Assembly (NCBI GenBank): GCA_016235555.1
Contig: JACRKC010000049.1
Location: 1-50,975, forward strand
Length of the DNA: 50,975 bases
From: Verrucomicrobiota bacterium
Lineage (GTDB): Bacteria > Verrucomicrobiota > Verrucomicrobiia > Opitutales > Opitutaceae
Direction: 5' to 3'
Of the stretch, positions 10,001 to 25,000 are shown piece by piece; position 1 is the first letter of the stretch; the number at the start of each line of letters is the position of its first letter. A program made the position numbers and the translations under genes. A model generated the notes under the pieces. The model worked only from the letters and a program-made list of their open reading frames with translations, had not been told where the DNA came from and made no database searches.

Positions 10001-13000
10001 TCGGTGGCGAGCGGCACGCCGTTGAGGAAAAACTGCACGGAGCTGATGAAGCCGCTGCTGGAGGTGGCGTCGGCCTTGATGGTCTGCGGGACGTTGACGC
10101 CGAGGGTCGAGCCGCCGACGGGGCTGGAGATGGCGACGCTGGGCGCGGTGCCGCCGGAGACGGTGATGGTGACCGGGGCGCTGGTGGTGAAGTTGCCGCC
10201 GTTGTCGGTGGCCTTGGCGGTGAGGACGTAGCTGCCGGTGGCGTTGGGCGTGAACGCGAAGTTGTAGGGGAAGACGTTGTCGACGCCGAGGGACTTGTCG
10301 TTGGCGAAGAACTCGACGCTCACGATGGTGCCGTCCGCGTCGGTCGCGGTTGCAGCGATATTGGCCGCGACGCCCACGGGCAGCGAGGCGCCGCTCGCCG
10401 GCGAGGCGATGGCGACGCTCGGCGCGCCGGGGCTGACGGCAGCGACGGTGACCGTCACCGCGGCGCTCGCGGCCTGATTGCCAAGGGTGTCGGTCGCGAT
10501 GGCATAGAGCGAGTAGCTGCCAGGGGCGGTGGGTGTCCACGCGAAGTTGTAGGGGAAGATCGCGACGGGCGAGCCGAGGGAGACGTTGTTGGCGAAGAAC
10601 TCGATCTGCTTGATCGTGCCGCTGGCGGCCGTGGCGCTGGCGACGAGCGTCTGCACGTTGCCGACCTTGACGGTGGCGCCAGACGGCGGCGACAGAAGCG
10701 AGACGGTGGGCACGGAGCCCTTGGCGACGGTGACGGTGATGACGGGAGACGTGGTGGCCGTGCCGAAGTTGTCGGTCGAAACCGCCGTAAGGGCAAAGGT
10801 GCCGGGGGTGACAGGCGTCCACGGCACGCTGAACGGGAATGTCGTGTCCGAAGCCAAGAGGACGCCGTTCACCATGAAGTCCACCCTGGTCACGGTGCCC
10901 GTGGTGGTTTCAGCCGTCGCAGCAATGGTCTGCGGCGTGTTGACGTTAATCGTCGATCCGTTGGTCGGGGAATCGATCCGGACGGTGGCCGGCGTGCGCG
11001 TGATCGCTACGTTAGCGGCCGGAGAAGTGGAGGTGTTGTCATTGCTGTCGGTCGCAATGGCGGTGATCGGAAAGTTGCCGTCCTTGATGGGGAGCCAGGT
11101 GGTCGAGAGATTGACCGTGCCCGGAGCGGCATTCGAAACCGTGCCGATGAGATCGCTGCCGGCATAGAAACGCACCTGCTTGATGGTGGAGCCCGCTGCG
11201 ACCGGCGTGGCGGTGGCCGTAACCGTGGTCGCCGTGCCGATCACGATGGAGCTGCCGGAGGCCGGCGCCGAAATCGCAACGGACGGGCCGGGGAGGTTGA
11301 CGAAGTTGACGAGCACCTGCGACGTGGTGGTGACACCGCCGTTGTTGTCGGTCACGCGCACGGTGAGGGAGACGTTGGAGACGGCGGTGGTGGGCTTGAT
11401 GGGCAGATCGAACGAGAGGCCGGGATTGTCCACGGGGGTCTGCGGAATATTATTTATGAAGAGCTGAGCCGTCTTGATTGAGAGTCCCGGGGCGACAAAG
11501 GTGACCGCGACCTTGACGACGGTGTCGATACCGACCGTGAGATTGGCCGACGAGGCGGGACTCGTGATGTTAGCCTGTGGCGGCAGGGTCGCCGTGAGGT
11601 TCACGGTGACAACCGGGGAGACACCTGTGACGTTTTGGTTGTCCGTGGCGCGCGCCGTGAGGTCGAGGGTTGTGCCCGCATTGGGCGGCACCCAAGTGAT
11701 CGAATAGGTGTTGAGGGCGGGACTGGTCACAGTGCCGGTGAGTTCGACGCCACCGACCAGGAATTTCACATTGGTCGTAGCCAGGATGGAACGGCCGGGG
11801 GCCGGAACCACGGTGGCGGTGATGGTCGTCGGCACGCCGCCGGAAACCGTGCCACCGGCGAGCGGCGTGGTGATGTTGACGGTGGGAGCACCGGCCGGGG
11901 TAGTGGTGAAGCTGACGGGGGCGCTCGTGCTGATATTGCCGGCATCGTCGGTGGCCAGCGCGGTGACGATGTAGGTGGTCAGCGCGGTGGGCGTGTAGTC
12001 GAGCGTATAGGGGAATGCCGAAACGGTGCCCACGGGCACGCCGTTGACGAGGAATTGCACCTGTTTGACGAAGCCATCGGGATCGGAGGCATCGACGGTG
12101 AAATTAACCTTGGCGGCCGGAGTTCCACCGATCTGCACCGGCACACCGGGCGTCGCGGAAGTCGTGAGTGTAACCGGGCTGGGGGCCTGCGGGCTGGTGG
12201 CGGCGGTGACCACGACATCGAGCAACGGGGAGACAACCACATTCGGCAGCGGGGTCGCGCTGTCGGAGGCAACGGCGTAGAGCCGGTGCAAGCCGGGCGA
12301 GGTGGGTGAATAGTTAACCGCATACGGTGACGCGTTGACGACCGCGATCTGCACACCGTTGTCGTAGAAGGTGACTTGGTTGATGGCCGACGACGAGAGG
12401 CCGGCATTGATCGGAATCGTGGAGCGCGTGGTGAGCGCCGTGACGGGCGTGGAAAGCGAGACGGTCGGCACGGTGCCGGTGCCGACGAGCGCCACGATGT
12501 TGACCGTGGCGGTGACGGGGCTGGATTCGTTGCCCTGATTGTCGGTGGCAATGGCCTTGATGGTGTAGGTGCCGGTGGCGTTGGGCGTCCACACGGTGAC
12601 GTAGGGCGCGGAAGACACGGCCGCGCCGACGAGCACATCGTTGGCGAAGAAGCGGACGTTGGCGACGGTGCCGTCGAAGTCCGTGGCGGTGGCGGCCAGA
12701 ACCACGCCCGTGCCCTGGGTGTAACGGGTGGTCGAACCCGCGACCGGCGCAACCAGCGTCGCAACCGGCAGAGTCGTCGCCGTGCTGACGCTCACGCTGA
12801 GGGCCGAACTCGTCGCGGCGTTACCCGCGGTGTCCGTGGCGATCGCAGTCAACAGGTAGGTGCCGGCGGCCGTCGGCGTCCACACGATGCTGTAGGGTGC
12901 CGAGGCATCGGTGCCGATCGAGACGCCGTTGGCGAAGAATTGCACGCTGGCGATGGTCGCCGGGGTGACACCGGGGGCAGGCACAGCGGCGGTGGCATTC

Positions 13001-16000
13001 GCCGTGATCGTGGTGGCGGTGTTGACGGCAAGGTTGGCTGCGGCCGCGGGGGAAGTGATGGCGACCGTGGGCGCCGCACCGCCAGTGACCGTGATGGTGG
13101 TGGAGGCACTGGTGGCGGAAGCGCCGCTCGAGTCGGTCGCCACCGCAGTGAGCAAGTAGGTGCCGGTCGCAGTCGGCGTCCACGAGGCCGCATAGGGGAA
13201 CGTCGTATCCGTGCCGAGCGAGGTGCCGTTGGCGAAGAATTGCACGCTCGCGATCGTCGCCGGCGCGACGGCGGTCGCGGTGGCGGTGACGGTATTGGCG
13301 GAGTTGACGGGGACGGTGGTGCCGGTGGTGGGGGCGCCGATGGCGACGGTGGGCGGCGCGCCGGCGGCGACGGTGACGGACACGGCGGCGCTGTTGGTCT
13401 GGTTGCCGCTGGTGTCGGTGGCGAGAGCGGTGAGGTTGTAGGTGCCTTCGGCCGCCGGCGTGAAGGGGACCGCGTAGGGGAAGGTGGTATCGGTGCCGAG
13501 CGAGACGCCGTTGGCGAAGAACTGCACGCTGGCGATCGTGGCCGGCGCAACGGCGCTGGCGGTGGCCGTGACGCTGGTGGTGGAGTTGACCGCGAGGGTG
13601 GCGCCGGCGGCGGGCGCGCTGATCGCGACGGTGGGCGCGGTGCCACTGGTGACGGTGACGTTGCGGGTGGCGGTCGACTGCGTGCCGACGTTGTCGATCG
13701 CGGTGGCGGTGAGGGTGTAGGTGCCGGCGGCGGCGGGCGTCCACGTGCCGGTGTAGGGGAAGACGGTGTCGGTGCCGACGGTGACGCTGGTGCCGCCGAC
13801 CGGGGCGACCGAGAACGAGACGGAGGCGATCACGCCGTCGGTGTCGGAGGCGGTGGCGGCGAGGTTGACCGGGGTGTTGACCGCGAGGGTGGCGCCGGCG
13901 GCGGGCGTCGTGAAGGCGACGGTGGGCGCAGCGCTGACGTTGACGGAAACGGGGGTCGAGGTCGTGGTGTTGTTGATGTTGTCGGTCGCGACGGCGGTAA
14001 CGTTGAAGGCACCCGCGGCGCCCGGCGTCCACGTCGCCGTAAACGGCGCAGTCGTATCCGTGCCGATGGACACACCATTAACGAAGAACTGCACGCTGGT
14101 GACGGAGCCGTCGCTATCGGTGGCGGTGGCAGCGACCGTGGTGGCGACGCCGATGCCGACGGCGCTGCCGCTGGTGGGACTGGTGATGCTGACGACCGGC
14201 GGGGCGCCGTTGAGCGACGAGATGACGGCGATGGTGAGCGCGGGGGTGGTGGTCTGGTTGCCCTGGTTGTCAGTGGCGGTGGCGGTCAGGGCGTGCGATC
14301 CCGTGGTCGTGGGAGTCCACGAGACGCTGAAGGGCGCGGTGGTATCGGTGCCGAACGCCACGCCGTTGTCGAAGAACTGCACGGAGACGATGCTGCCGCC
14401 GACGACGGCGGTGGAGGCAGTGGCGGTGACGGTCGTCGCCGTGTTGACGACGTGGGAGCTGCCAACCGGCGGAGCCGTCATTGCGACGGTGGGACGGGCA
14501 AAGGCGGTGACGGCGACTCCGGCTGACGTGGTCTGGTTGCCGCCGTTGTCAGTGGCGAGGGCAGTGAGCGTGTAGGTGCCGGTCGCGGTCGGTGTCCACG
14601 GGGCTTCGTAGGGGAACACCGTATCAACACCGAGGGAAACGCCATTGGCGAAAAATTCGACGCTGGCGATCGTGCCGTCCGGATCGGTGGCCGTGGCGTT
14701 CACCGTGGTGGTGGAGTTGACGACGATGGTCGCGCCGGCGATCGGGCTGGTGATGTTGACCACCGGGACATTGGTGCTGACGGGGTTGATGGTGATCGCG
14801 ACGTTGGGCGAGACGCCGAGGTTGCCGAACGAGTCGGTGACGAGGGCACTGAGCACGAACGTGCCCGTGGCGGTGGGGGTCCAGGTCGCGGTGTAGGGGA
14901 ACGTGGTGTCGGTGCCGAGGCTGGTGCCGTTGGCGAAGAACTGCACGGAGGCCACGGTGCCGGTGGTGGCGGAGGCATTGCCGACAATCGAAATCGCGCT
15001 GTTGACGGGATACGGGTTGGCGGTGACCGGACTGGTAATCGAAACCGTGGGAGGTGTGCCGGCGCCAGGGACAGCGTTGATGCGGCGGTCGAACAGGAAA
15101 ACGTCGCGCGACTGGTTGCTATCCTGGGTGATGAGGTTGGTGGTCGTGTGGGAAAGGCCGGAGGCGTTTTCGGCGTCGGACGGGAAGGCAATCCAGCGAC
15201 CGTCGCCGCTGATGGACGGGTAGATGTCGGAGGAGGAGGTGCTCTGGGAGCCGAGGACGCCGATGGTCTGGTAGCCGAACTTGTTCACGCTCGCCATGGT
15301 GGTGGCGATGTTGCCGGCGGTATCGAAGGTGCCGCTGCCGCTCACGTCGCGGTCGTGGACAAAGACGTCGAGCGCGCCGTTGGAATCGGTGGCGGACTGG
15401 CGGCCTTGCGCAAAGGAACCGCTGGTCAGGTTGTTGGCGAGCGAGGCGAAGGCGACGTAGCGGCCGGTGGCGCTGATGCTCGGGTTCAAGCTGCCGAGTT
15501 GCGCGCCGACCGCGGAGGGATCGGCGGCTTGGGCGCCGGCGGAGGTGACGCTCACGCGCACGGTGGTCGTCGTGGTGCGGTCGTGCACGAAGACATCGGA
15601 GACACCGTTGGTGTCGCCGACGACGAGGTTGGTGGCGTCGGAGGCGAAGGCGATGTAACGGCCGTCGTCGGAGAGCGAGGGCGAGCGGCTGGCGCCGCCG
15701 GTGGCCTGGGTGCCGCCGGTGGCGACGCTGACGCGTGTGGTGGTGAGGCCGGTGCGATCGCGCAGGAAGATGTCGCGCAGGGCGTTGGTGTCGCCGACGA
15801 CGAGGTTGGTGGCATCGGAGGCAAAGGCGATATAGCTGCCGTCGCCCGAGATGCGGGGCTGGGTGCTGTGGGCGCTGCCGGCGGCGCCGGCGCCACCGGT
15901 GGCGCGCGAGACGAGCGCGGTGGAGATGTTCACGGCGTTGTCGAGCGTGCCGCTACCACTTACGTCGCGATCGTGGACAAAGATCTGGCTGACGCCGACG

Positions 16001-19000
16001 ACGTTGGCGGCGGCATCGAGGTTGGTGGCGGGCGACTCGAAAGCGACGAAGCGACCGTTGCTGCTGATCGACGGACGGAAGCTCGAGCTGTTGGCTTGGG
16101 CGCCGCCGGAGGTGACGCTCACGCGCGTGATGGCGCCAGTGAGGGTGTCGACCACGAAGATGTCGCTGAAGCCGTTGGTGTCGCCGAGCACAAGATTGGT
16201 GGCGGCGGACTCGAAGGCGACGTAGCGACCGTTGGCGGTGATGGTGGGGTTGTTCGACGGGCCGTTGGCCTGCGCGCCCTGCTGCGAGAGGTTGAGGCGG
16301 CGGATGGCGGCGGTCTGGTTGTCGTAGAGGAAGATGTCGCGCTGGCTGTTGGAGTCGCCCACCACAAGGTTGGAGGCGTCGGAGGCAAAGACGGTGTAGC
16401 GGCCGTCGGCGGAGGTGATGGGGTTGTCGCTGTGGCCGTTGCCGGAGGGGCCGGAGTTGGGCGTGGAGCTGACGAGATACGTCGTGGGGAAGTTCGACGG
16501 CTGGATCGCGATGCGCGGGGCATTGACGTCGAGCCAGATATTATTGCCGTTCTGAGTGAGGTCGTTCTCGACGGTCTCGGCGTTGGTATCGAGCGAGTCG
16601 ATCTTCGCGAGGACGTAATAGGAGCCGGCGTAGTTGCCGGGGAGGATCTGGTTCCACGAGATGGTCTGCGTGGCGTTGTCGGCGTTAAGCTTGGCGGAGT
16701 TGTCGAAGAAGCTCAGGCCGAAGTCGTCGGCATCGCCGAACACGGGGTTGGTGGAGAGGACGACGCTGATGCGGTAGAAGGATCCGTTGCCGGGCGCGGA
16801 GCCGACCCAGGGGACGTTGGGCGAGCCGTTGCTGCCGCTGCGATTGACGTAGGTGAGCGACATCGGGATGACATCGCCGCCCTTGTAGCTGGTGCCAGCG
16901 GCGTAGGTGAGGCCGGTGATCTGAAGGTCGGGCGTGCCGGCGATGGTGATGACGGCGGTCGCGGCGGTGAAGGAGGAGGTGCCGACGAAGCCGGAGCTGA
17001 CGGAGTTGATGTTGACGGTGGCGCGATAAGCGCCGGCCTCGGTGAACTGCTGCGGGATCGTCAGCGTGGAGGTGAGGACACCGGTCTGGCCGCCCTCGGA
17101 GATGGCGGCGGCGGCGAGGAAGTTGCCGGTCAGGGCGAAGGAGTAGCCGGTGGCGAGGTTGGTGAGGGTGATGGTGGCGTTGGCGGTGGCGCCGGCCGGG
17201 AAGTTGTTGGCGCCCGCCGGCACGGTGGACGCGGCGGAGTTGGTCACGTTGATGCCGAAGGCCACGGCGTCGCCCGGCCGCGTGGTGGCGGGCGTGCCGG
17301 AGATGCCGGAGGCGTTGAGGGTGGAGTTGCCGACGGTGACGGCGCCGGAGCTGACGGCGATGGCGACCTGGAACGAGGTAAGCTTGTTTCCGACGCTGTC
17401 GGTCGCCGTCATCGTGAGGTTGACGGCGCCGGCGGTGTTAGGCGTCCATGAGACGGAGTAAGGCGCGGTGGCATCGGTGCCGATGGAGACGCCGTTGGCG
17501 AAGAATTCCACGCTCGTGATGGTGCCGGCGGCGGAGGTCGCGGTGCCGGTGACGGTCTGCGGGACGTTGACGGGGATCGATGAGCCGGCGGTGGGGCCGG
17601 TGACGGAAACGGTGGGGGAACCCACCGTCACGCGCACGATGCTGGAGGTGACGGTGGTGCCAAAGCTGTCGATGACCGTGGCGGTGAGCTCGACGTTGCC
17701 GGTCGCGGTCGGCGTCCACGGCCGGCTGTAGGGCGAAGACGTCGCGGTGCCGAGGGAAACGCCGTTGGCGAAGAACTGCACGCTGGTGACGGTGCCGGGC
17801 GAGGTCGCGCCGGCGGTGACGTTGCGCGTAACGTCGACGGGGAAGTCGGCGCCGTTGGTGGGCGAGGTGATGCTGACCGTGGGCAGCGCGGGCACGACGT
17901 TGACGGTGGCGGCGGCGCTGGTGGTGCGGTTGCCGGCGGTGTCGGTGGCGACCGCGGTGAGGGCGTAGTTGCCGAGGGCGACGGGCGTCCAGGAAACCGA
18001 ATACGGGAAGGCGATGTCGGGGCCGCCGATGGCGGTGCCGTTGGCGAAGAACTCGACGCTGGCGATGGTGCCGGTGCTGGCGGTGGCGCTGGCGGTGATG
18101 GTCTGGGTGTTATTGACCGCGACGGCGGAGCCGGAGGTGGGCGACGTGACGGCGACGGTGGGGGCCGTGCCGCCGGGAGCGGCGACGGTGATCGCCACCC
18201 CGGCGCTGGTGGCCTGGTTGCCGGCGGTGTCGACGGCGGTGGCGGTCAGGGTGTAGGTGCCGGTGGCGGTCGGGGTGAAGCTGACCGAATACGGGAAGGT
18301 GGCGTCGGTGCCGAGGGCGACGCCGTTGGCGAAGAACTGCACGCTGCCGATGGTGGCGCCGCTGGCGTTGGCCGTGGCGGTGGCCGCGATCGAACTCGTG
18401 GTGTTGACGGTGATGCTCGAACCCGCGGTCGGCGACGAGATGGCCACGGTGGGCGGGCTGGCGCCGCCGGCGGAGACGGTCACCGTCGAGGCGGCGGAGG
18501 CGGTCTGGTTGCCGGCGGTATCCGTGGCGAGCGCGGTGATCGAGTAGGAGCCCGTCGCCGTGGGCGTGAAACCGGCCGCGTAGGGGAAGGTGGTATCGGT
18601 GCCGAGCGAGACGCCGTTGGCGAAGAACTGCACGCTCGCGATGGTCGAAGGCGGCGTGCCGCCGACGGCGGTGGCGGTGGCGGTGATCGCGGCGGTGGTG
18701 TTGACGGCCATGCCGGCGGGCGCGGTCACGGCGACGCCGGTGGGGGCGTTGCCGCCGGCCACGGTGACGGAAATGGCGGAGGACGTGGTGGTGGCGCCGA
18801 GGTTGTCGGTGGCGACGGCGGTGAGCACATAGGGCACGCCAGCCGGGCTGGCGAGGCGCGGCGTCCAGGTCACGGAATACGGCGAGCTGGTGACGGTGCC
18901 GAGCGAAGTCGCCGTGCCGTTGTTGTAGCTGACGAAGAACTGCACGCTTTGGATGGTGCCATCGGCATCGGTGGCGGTCGCGGTGACCGTGGTGGCGGCG

Positions 19001-22000
19001 CCCACGCCGACGGTGCTGGCGTTGGCGGGCGCGCTGAGGCTGACCGTGGGGGCGGTGTTGCTGCTGACCGTGATGGTGACCGTGGCGCTGGTGGACTGGT
19101 TGCCCGCGGTATCGGTGGCCTGCGCGGTGAGCGCAAAACTGCCGGTGGCCGCCGGGGTGAAGGTGAGGCCGTAGGGGAAGGTGGTGTCGCCGCCGAGCGA
19201 GATGCCGTTGGCGAAGAACTGCACGCTGGCGATGGTGGCGCCGGTGGCGTTGGCGGTGGCGCTGGCGGTGACGGTGACGGCGGAGCCGACCGCAACGGAG
19301 GAGCCGTTGGCCGGCGCGGTGAGCGCGACGGTGGGCGCGGTGCCGGCGGTGACGGTGACGCTCACGACGGTGGAGAGGGTCTGGTTGCCGGCGTTGTCGG
19401 TGGCGAGGGCGCGCAACTGGTAGACGCCGGTGGCCGTCGGGTTGAACACGGTGCCGTAGGGGAAGGTGGTGTCGTTTTCGAGCGCGACGCCGTTGGCGAA
19501 GAACTGCACGCTGCGGATGGTGCCGTCGGTATCGGAGGCGGAGGCCTCGATCGTGATGGGGGTGCCGATGGCCGTGGTGCTGCCGGTGGTCGGGCTGGTG
19601 AGGCTGACGGTCGGCGCGGAGTTGGAGGTGACGGAGATCGTCGCGACCGAGGAGAGCGTGGTGACGGTGCCGGTGCGGGCGACGGCATGCACGTCGTAAT
19701 TGCCGGCGGTGGTGAGCGAGCGGATGAATTGATACGGCGAGGAGGTGACGGTGGTGGCCTGGATGCCGTTGAGGTAGAAATCGACGCTGGTCGGGACGGT
19801 GGTGCCGAAGCTGTGGGTGGCGTTGAAGACGATGTTTTCGCCGACGGTGTAGCTGGCGCCGTTCTGCGGGCTGACGAGGGTGACGACGGAGGAGGCGGCG
19901 AGCGTGGACGGGCGGGAGCGGAGGAAGACCGGGGTGGTGAAGACGGCGTTGCCGAGCGAGTCGGTGACGAGGGCGGTGAGGGCGATCTGGCCGAGCGTGG
20001 ACACCGTGTGCGTGGTGTAGAAGGGCGAGGCGTTGTCGGTGCCGATGCTGGTGCCGTTGACGAAGAATTGCGCGCTGGCGATCGTGCCGGAGGCCGAGGA
20101 GCCGATGGCGGTGAGGATGAGTTTGGAGCCGAGGCTCACGTCGACCTCGGTGAACGCGGTGGTGGAGGCATTGGGGGCGTCGAGTCCGGGCTCGTTATAG
20201 AAGAGGGCCACGGTGGGGGGCGTGCCGGAGGCGGCGGCGACGGTGACGGTGGCCGCGGTGGAGGTGACGCGGTTGCCGGCGTTGTCGGTGACGACGGCGG
20301 TGATGCTGAGGGCGCCGGCCGCGGTCGGAGTGAAGAGGGCGAAGTAAGGCGCGCTGGCCTTGCCGCCGACGACGACGTTGTTCACGACGAACTCGACGTT
20401 GGCGACGGTGCCGTCGGGATCGGAGGCGTTGGCGGCGATGATGAGGGGCTGATTGACCGTGACGGTGGTGCCGGTGGGGGGCGTGACGACGGAGACGACC
20501 GGCAGGCCGGAGGCACCGGAGCTGACGGTGACGGTGGTGGCCGTGCTGGTGGCCTGGTTGCCCGCGCTGTCGGTGGCAAGGGCGGTGAGGGAGTAGGAGC
20601 CGGTGGCGGCGGGCGTCCACGGGGCACTGTAGGGGAAGGTGGTGTCGGTGCCGAGGGAGACGCCGTTGGCGAGGAACTGCACGCTCGCGATGGTGAGGCC
20701 GCTGGCGGCCGTCGCGGTGGCGGTGATGGTGTTGGCGGAATTGACCGGGACGGTGGTGGCGTTACCGGGCGCGGTGATCGCGACGGTGGGGGCGTTGCCG
20801 CCGGAGGCGGTGACGGTGACGCTCGAGGAGGTGGTGGTGGTGCCGAGATTGTCGGTGGCCACGGCGGTGAGGGCGTAGGAGCCGGCGACCGTGGGGGTCC
20901 ACGTCGCGGTGTAGGGCGAGGTGACGTCGGTGCTGAGGGCGGTGCCGTTGACGAAGAACTGCACGCTTTGCACGGTGCCGTCGGAATCGGCCGCGGTGGC
21001 CGCGATGGTGGTGGTGGTGCCGATGTTGACGGTGGCGCCGGCGGCGGGAGATGTGAGGCTGACCGTGGGAGCGGCGGGGGTGATGACGTTGACGGCGACG
21101 CTGGAGCTGGTGGCGCGGTTGCCGGCGCTGTCCGTGGCGATCGCGGTGAGCGTGTAGGCGCCGGTGGCGGTGGGCGTCCACGACGCGGTGTAAGGGAACG
21201 CGGAATCGACGCCGAGCGAGACGGCCGTGGCGCTGCCGACCTGCACGAAGAACTCCAGGTTCGCGATGGTGAAGCCGGTGGCGGGCGTGGCGGTGCCGGT
21301 GACGGTGACGGGCTGGCCCGCGGGGAGGTTGGCCGAGGCGGCGGGCGCGGTGATCGAAACGGCGGTGGGGGCGTTGCCGGCGCCGATGGTGCCGTTGACG
21401 GGTGAGCCGGAGGTGCTGGTGGTGGCGCCGAGGTTGTCGGTGGCGACGACGTGCAGCGCGTAGCTGCCGGCGAGCGTGGGAGTCCACGTCAGGCTGTAGG
21501 GCGAGGTGCCGGTCGTGACCGTGCCGATCGAAGTGCCGTTGGCGAAGAACTGCACGCCGGCGATCGCGCCGTCGTTGTCGGTGGCGGTGGCGGTGACCGT
21601 GACCGCGGTGCCCACGCCGCTCGAGAACGACGCCGCGGGCGCGGTGAGCGCGACGCCGGTGGGCGCGGTGTTGGTGGAGGAGACGGTGACGTTGGTCGCG
21701 GAGCTCGTGGCCTGGTTGCCGGCGGAATCGGTGACGGTGGCGGTGATGGCGTAGGTGCCGGTGGTCGTGGGCGTCCACGCCAGGGTGTAGGGGAAGGTGG
21801 TGTCGGTGCCGAGCGAGGTGCCGTTGGCGAAGAACTGGACGTTGGTGACAGTGAGGGTGCCGGTGGTGGTGGGCGTGGCGGTGATGGTGCGGGTGCCGCC
21901 GATGGCGAGGGAGGTGCCGACAGAGATCGAGACGGCCGGCGCGCTGGCACCGCCGACGGTCACGGCGACGGGCGAACCGCTGGTGCTGGTGGTGGCGCCG

Positions 22001-25000
22001 AGGTTGTCGGTGGCGGTGACGGTGAGGTTGTAGCTGCCGACGAGCGTGGGCGTCCAGGTGATGCTGTAGGGCGAGGCGGTGGCGGTGCCGACGGCGGTGC
22101 CGTTGGCGAAGAATTGCACGCTGGCGATCGCGCCGTCGGCGTCGGTGGCGGTGGCGGTGACGGTGGTCGCGGTGCCGACGTTGATGGTGCTGGAGGCGGC
22201 GGGGGCGGTGATGGCGACACCGGTGGGGGCGGTGTTGGCGGAGGCGACGACGACCGAGGCGGCCGAGCTGGTGGCCTGGTTGCCGCGGGTATCAGTGGCG
22301 ACGGCGGTGATGGAATAGGTGCCGGTGGCCGTGGGGGTGAAGGTGGCGGCGTAGGGGAACGAGGTGTCGGTCGAGATCGCGACGCCATTGGCGAGGAACT
22401 GCACGCTGGCGATGGTGGCGCCGGAGGCGTTGGCGGTCGCGGTGGCGGTGAGGCTGCCGGAGGAGTTGATGGCGAGGCTGGCGGGGGCGGTGACGGCGAC
22501 GGTGGGCGCGGCGCCGACGGTGACGCTGACGGCGCTCGAGGTGGTGGTGGAGCCGAGCGAGTTGGTGACGACGGCGGTGAGGGAGACGGCGCCGGCGCTG
22601 GACGGCGTCCAGGAGAGGCTGAAGGGGGCGGCGGTGGCGGTGCCGATCGCGCTGCCGTTGGCGAGGTATTGGACGCTGGTGACCGTGCCGACGGGCGTGG
22701 AGGTGGTGGCGGTGAGCGTGATGGCGGCGTTGATCCCGAGGGTGGCGCTGGCGGCGGGCGAAGTGATGGACACGGCCGGCGCGGTGGCGGCGCTGCTGAC
22801 GGTCACGGAGGCGGCGGTGCTGGTGGTGACGTTGCCGGCGGTGTCGGTGGCGCGGGCCGTGAGCGAATAGGTGCCGTCGACGGTGGGCGTCCATGCGACG
22901 CTGAAGGGCACGCTGGTGGCGGTGCCGACGGCGGTGCCGTTGGCGAGGAACTGCACGCTGGCGATCGAGGCGCCGCTGACGTTGGCGCTGGCGGTGGCGA
23001 GGAGCGTGGTGGCGGTGTTGACGGAGACGGTGGAGCCGGTGGTCGGCGAGGTCAGGGTGACGGTGGGTCCGGACCCGACGGTGACGGACACGGCGGCGGA
23101 GGTGGTGGTGACGCCGATGGAATCGGTGGCAACCGCGGTGAGCGAGGCGGCGCCGGCGGTGGTGGGCGTCCAGGAGAGGCTGAAGGGCGCGGTGGTGACG
23201 GTGCCGAGGGAGGTGGCGCCGTTGAAGAACTGGACGCTGGCGATGCTGCCGACGGTGGAGGCGGCGTTGACCGTGATGGTGGTGGGGGCGGCGAAGGCGA
23301 CCGTGCTGCTGGCGGTGGGCGAGGTGATCGAGATGGTCGGGGCGGCGCTGCCCGTCACCGTGACACTGATGATGCTGCTGGTGGTGGTGTTGCCGACATT
23401 GTCGGTGGCGATCGCCGTGAGGGAATAGAGGCCGGTCGAAGCGGGGGTCCAGGTGGCGGTGAAGGGGAACACGCTGTCGGTGCCGAGCGAGACGCCGTTG
23501 GCGAAGAACTGGACGCTGGCGATGGTGCCGTTGGTGGAGGAGGCGCTGGCGAGGATGGTCTGCGTGGAGTTGACGGAGACGGTGGAACTGGTGGCCGGCG
23601 AGGTGATCGAGACGCTGGGCGCGGTGCCGGCGGAGACGGAGACCGCGGCGGAGGTGGTTTGCACGCTGGAGCTGTCGGTGGCGACGGCGGTGAGGGAGTA
23701 GGTGCCGGAGGTGGCGGGCGTCCACGAGACGCTGTAGGGGGAGGTGGTGTCGGTGCCGATGGAGACGCCGTTGGCGTAGAACTGCACGCTGCTGATGGTG
23801 GCGCCGGGGGTGGTGGCGGAGGCGGAGGCGGAGACGGTGCGCGCGACGTTGACGGAGACGAGCGTGCCGGCGGTAGGGGCGGTGATGCCGACGGAGGGAG
23901 CGGCGTTGATGGTGACGGAGAGGTTGGAGGAGACGCCGATGTTGCCGAAGCTGTCGGTGGTGAGGGCGCTGAGGGTGTAGGTGCCGACGGCGGTGGGCGT
24001 CCACGTGGCGGTGTAGGGGAAGATGGAGGACGTGCCGACGCTGGTGCCGTTGACGAAGAACTGGACGCTGGAGATGACGCCGGTGGTGGTGGTGGCGCTG
24101 GCGGTGAGGGAGATGGCGGAGTTGACGAGGGCGCTGCCGCCGGAGCCGGGACTGGTGATGGTGACGGTGGGGAGCGTGGCCGTGCTGGGGAGCGCGTTGA
24201 TGCGGCGGTCGTGGAGGAAGACGTCGCGCTTGGCGTTGGTGTCGGCGTTGATGAGATTGGTGGTGGTGTTGCCGAGGCTGGTGGTGGTGTCGGCATCGGA
24301 GGGGATGGCGATCCAGCGGCCGTCGCCGCTGATGACCGGGTAGATGTCGGCGGCGGCCGAGGACTGGACGCCGATGAGGCGGATGGATTCGTAGCCGAAG
24401 CGGTTCACGCTGTTGCGGGAGAGGGCGAGGTTGCCGGCGGTGCCGAAGGTGCCGCTGCCGCTCACGTCGCGGTCCATGGTATAGACATGGAGCGCCTGGT
24501 TGAAGGAGCCGTTGACGGTGACAGTGGGGGTGGAGGTGTAACCGGAGCCGCCGGCGGTGACGGTGATCGAAGTGATCGTGCCGGTGGTGGTGCCGGAGAG
24601 GACGGCGGTGGCCGTGGCGCCGGAGCCGCCGCCGCCGGAAATCGTGACGGTGGGCACCGTGGAGTAATAGATGCCGCCGGGATTGGGCGTGGTGCCGCTG
24701 CTGTAATAGTTGTTGCCGGGGTTGGTGACGCCGACCGCGGTGACGGCGCCGCCAGAGACGGTGGCCGCGGCGAGCACGCCGTAGGCGCCGATGCCATCGC
24801 CGGGGACGAGGTTGGTGGCGGTGGAGGCGAAGGCGACGTAGCGGCCGGTGGCGCTGATGCTGGGGTTGAAGCTGCCGAGGGTGAACGGCGCGGCGAGCGG
24901 ATCGAGGGGCTGGCCGCCGGAAGGGGCGGTGCTCACGCGCACGGCGGGGGTGGCGGCGGAATTGCGGTCCCAGATGAAGACGTCGGAGACGCCGTTGGTG

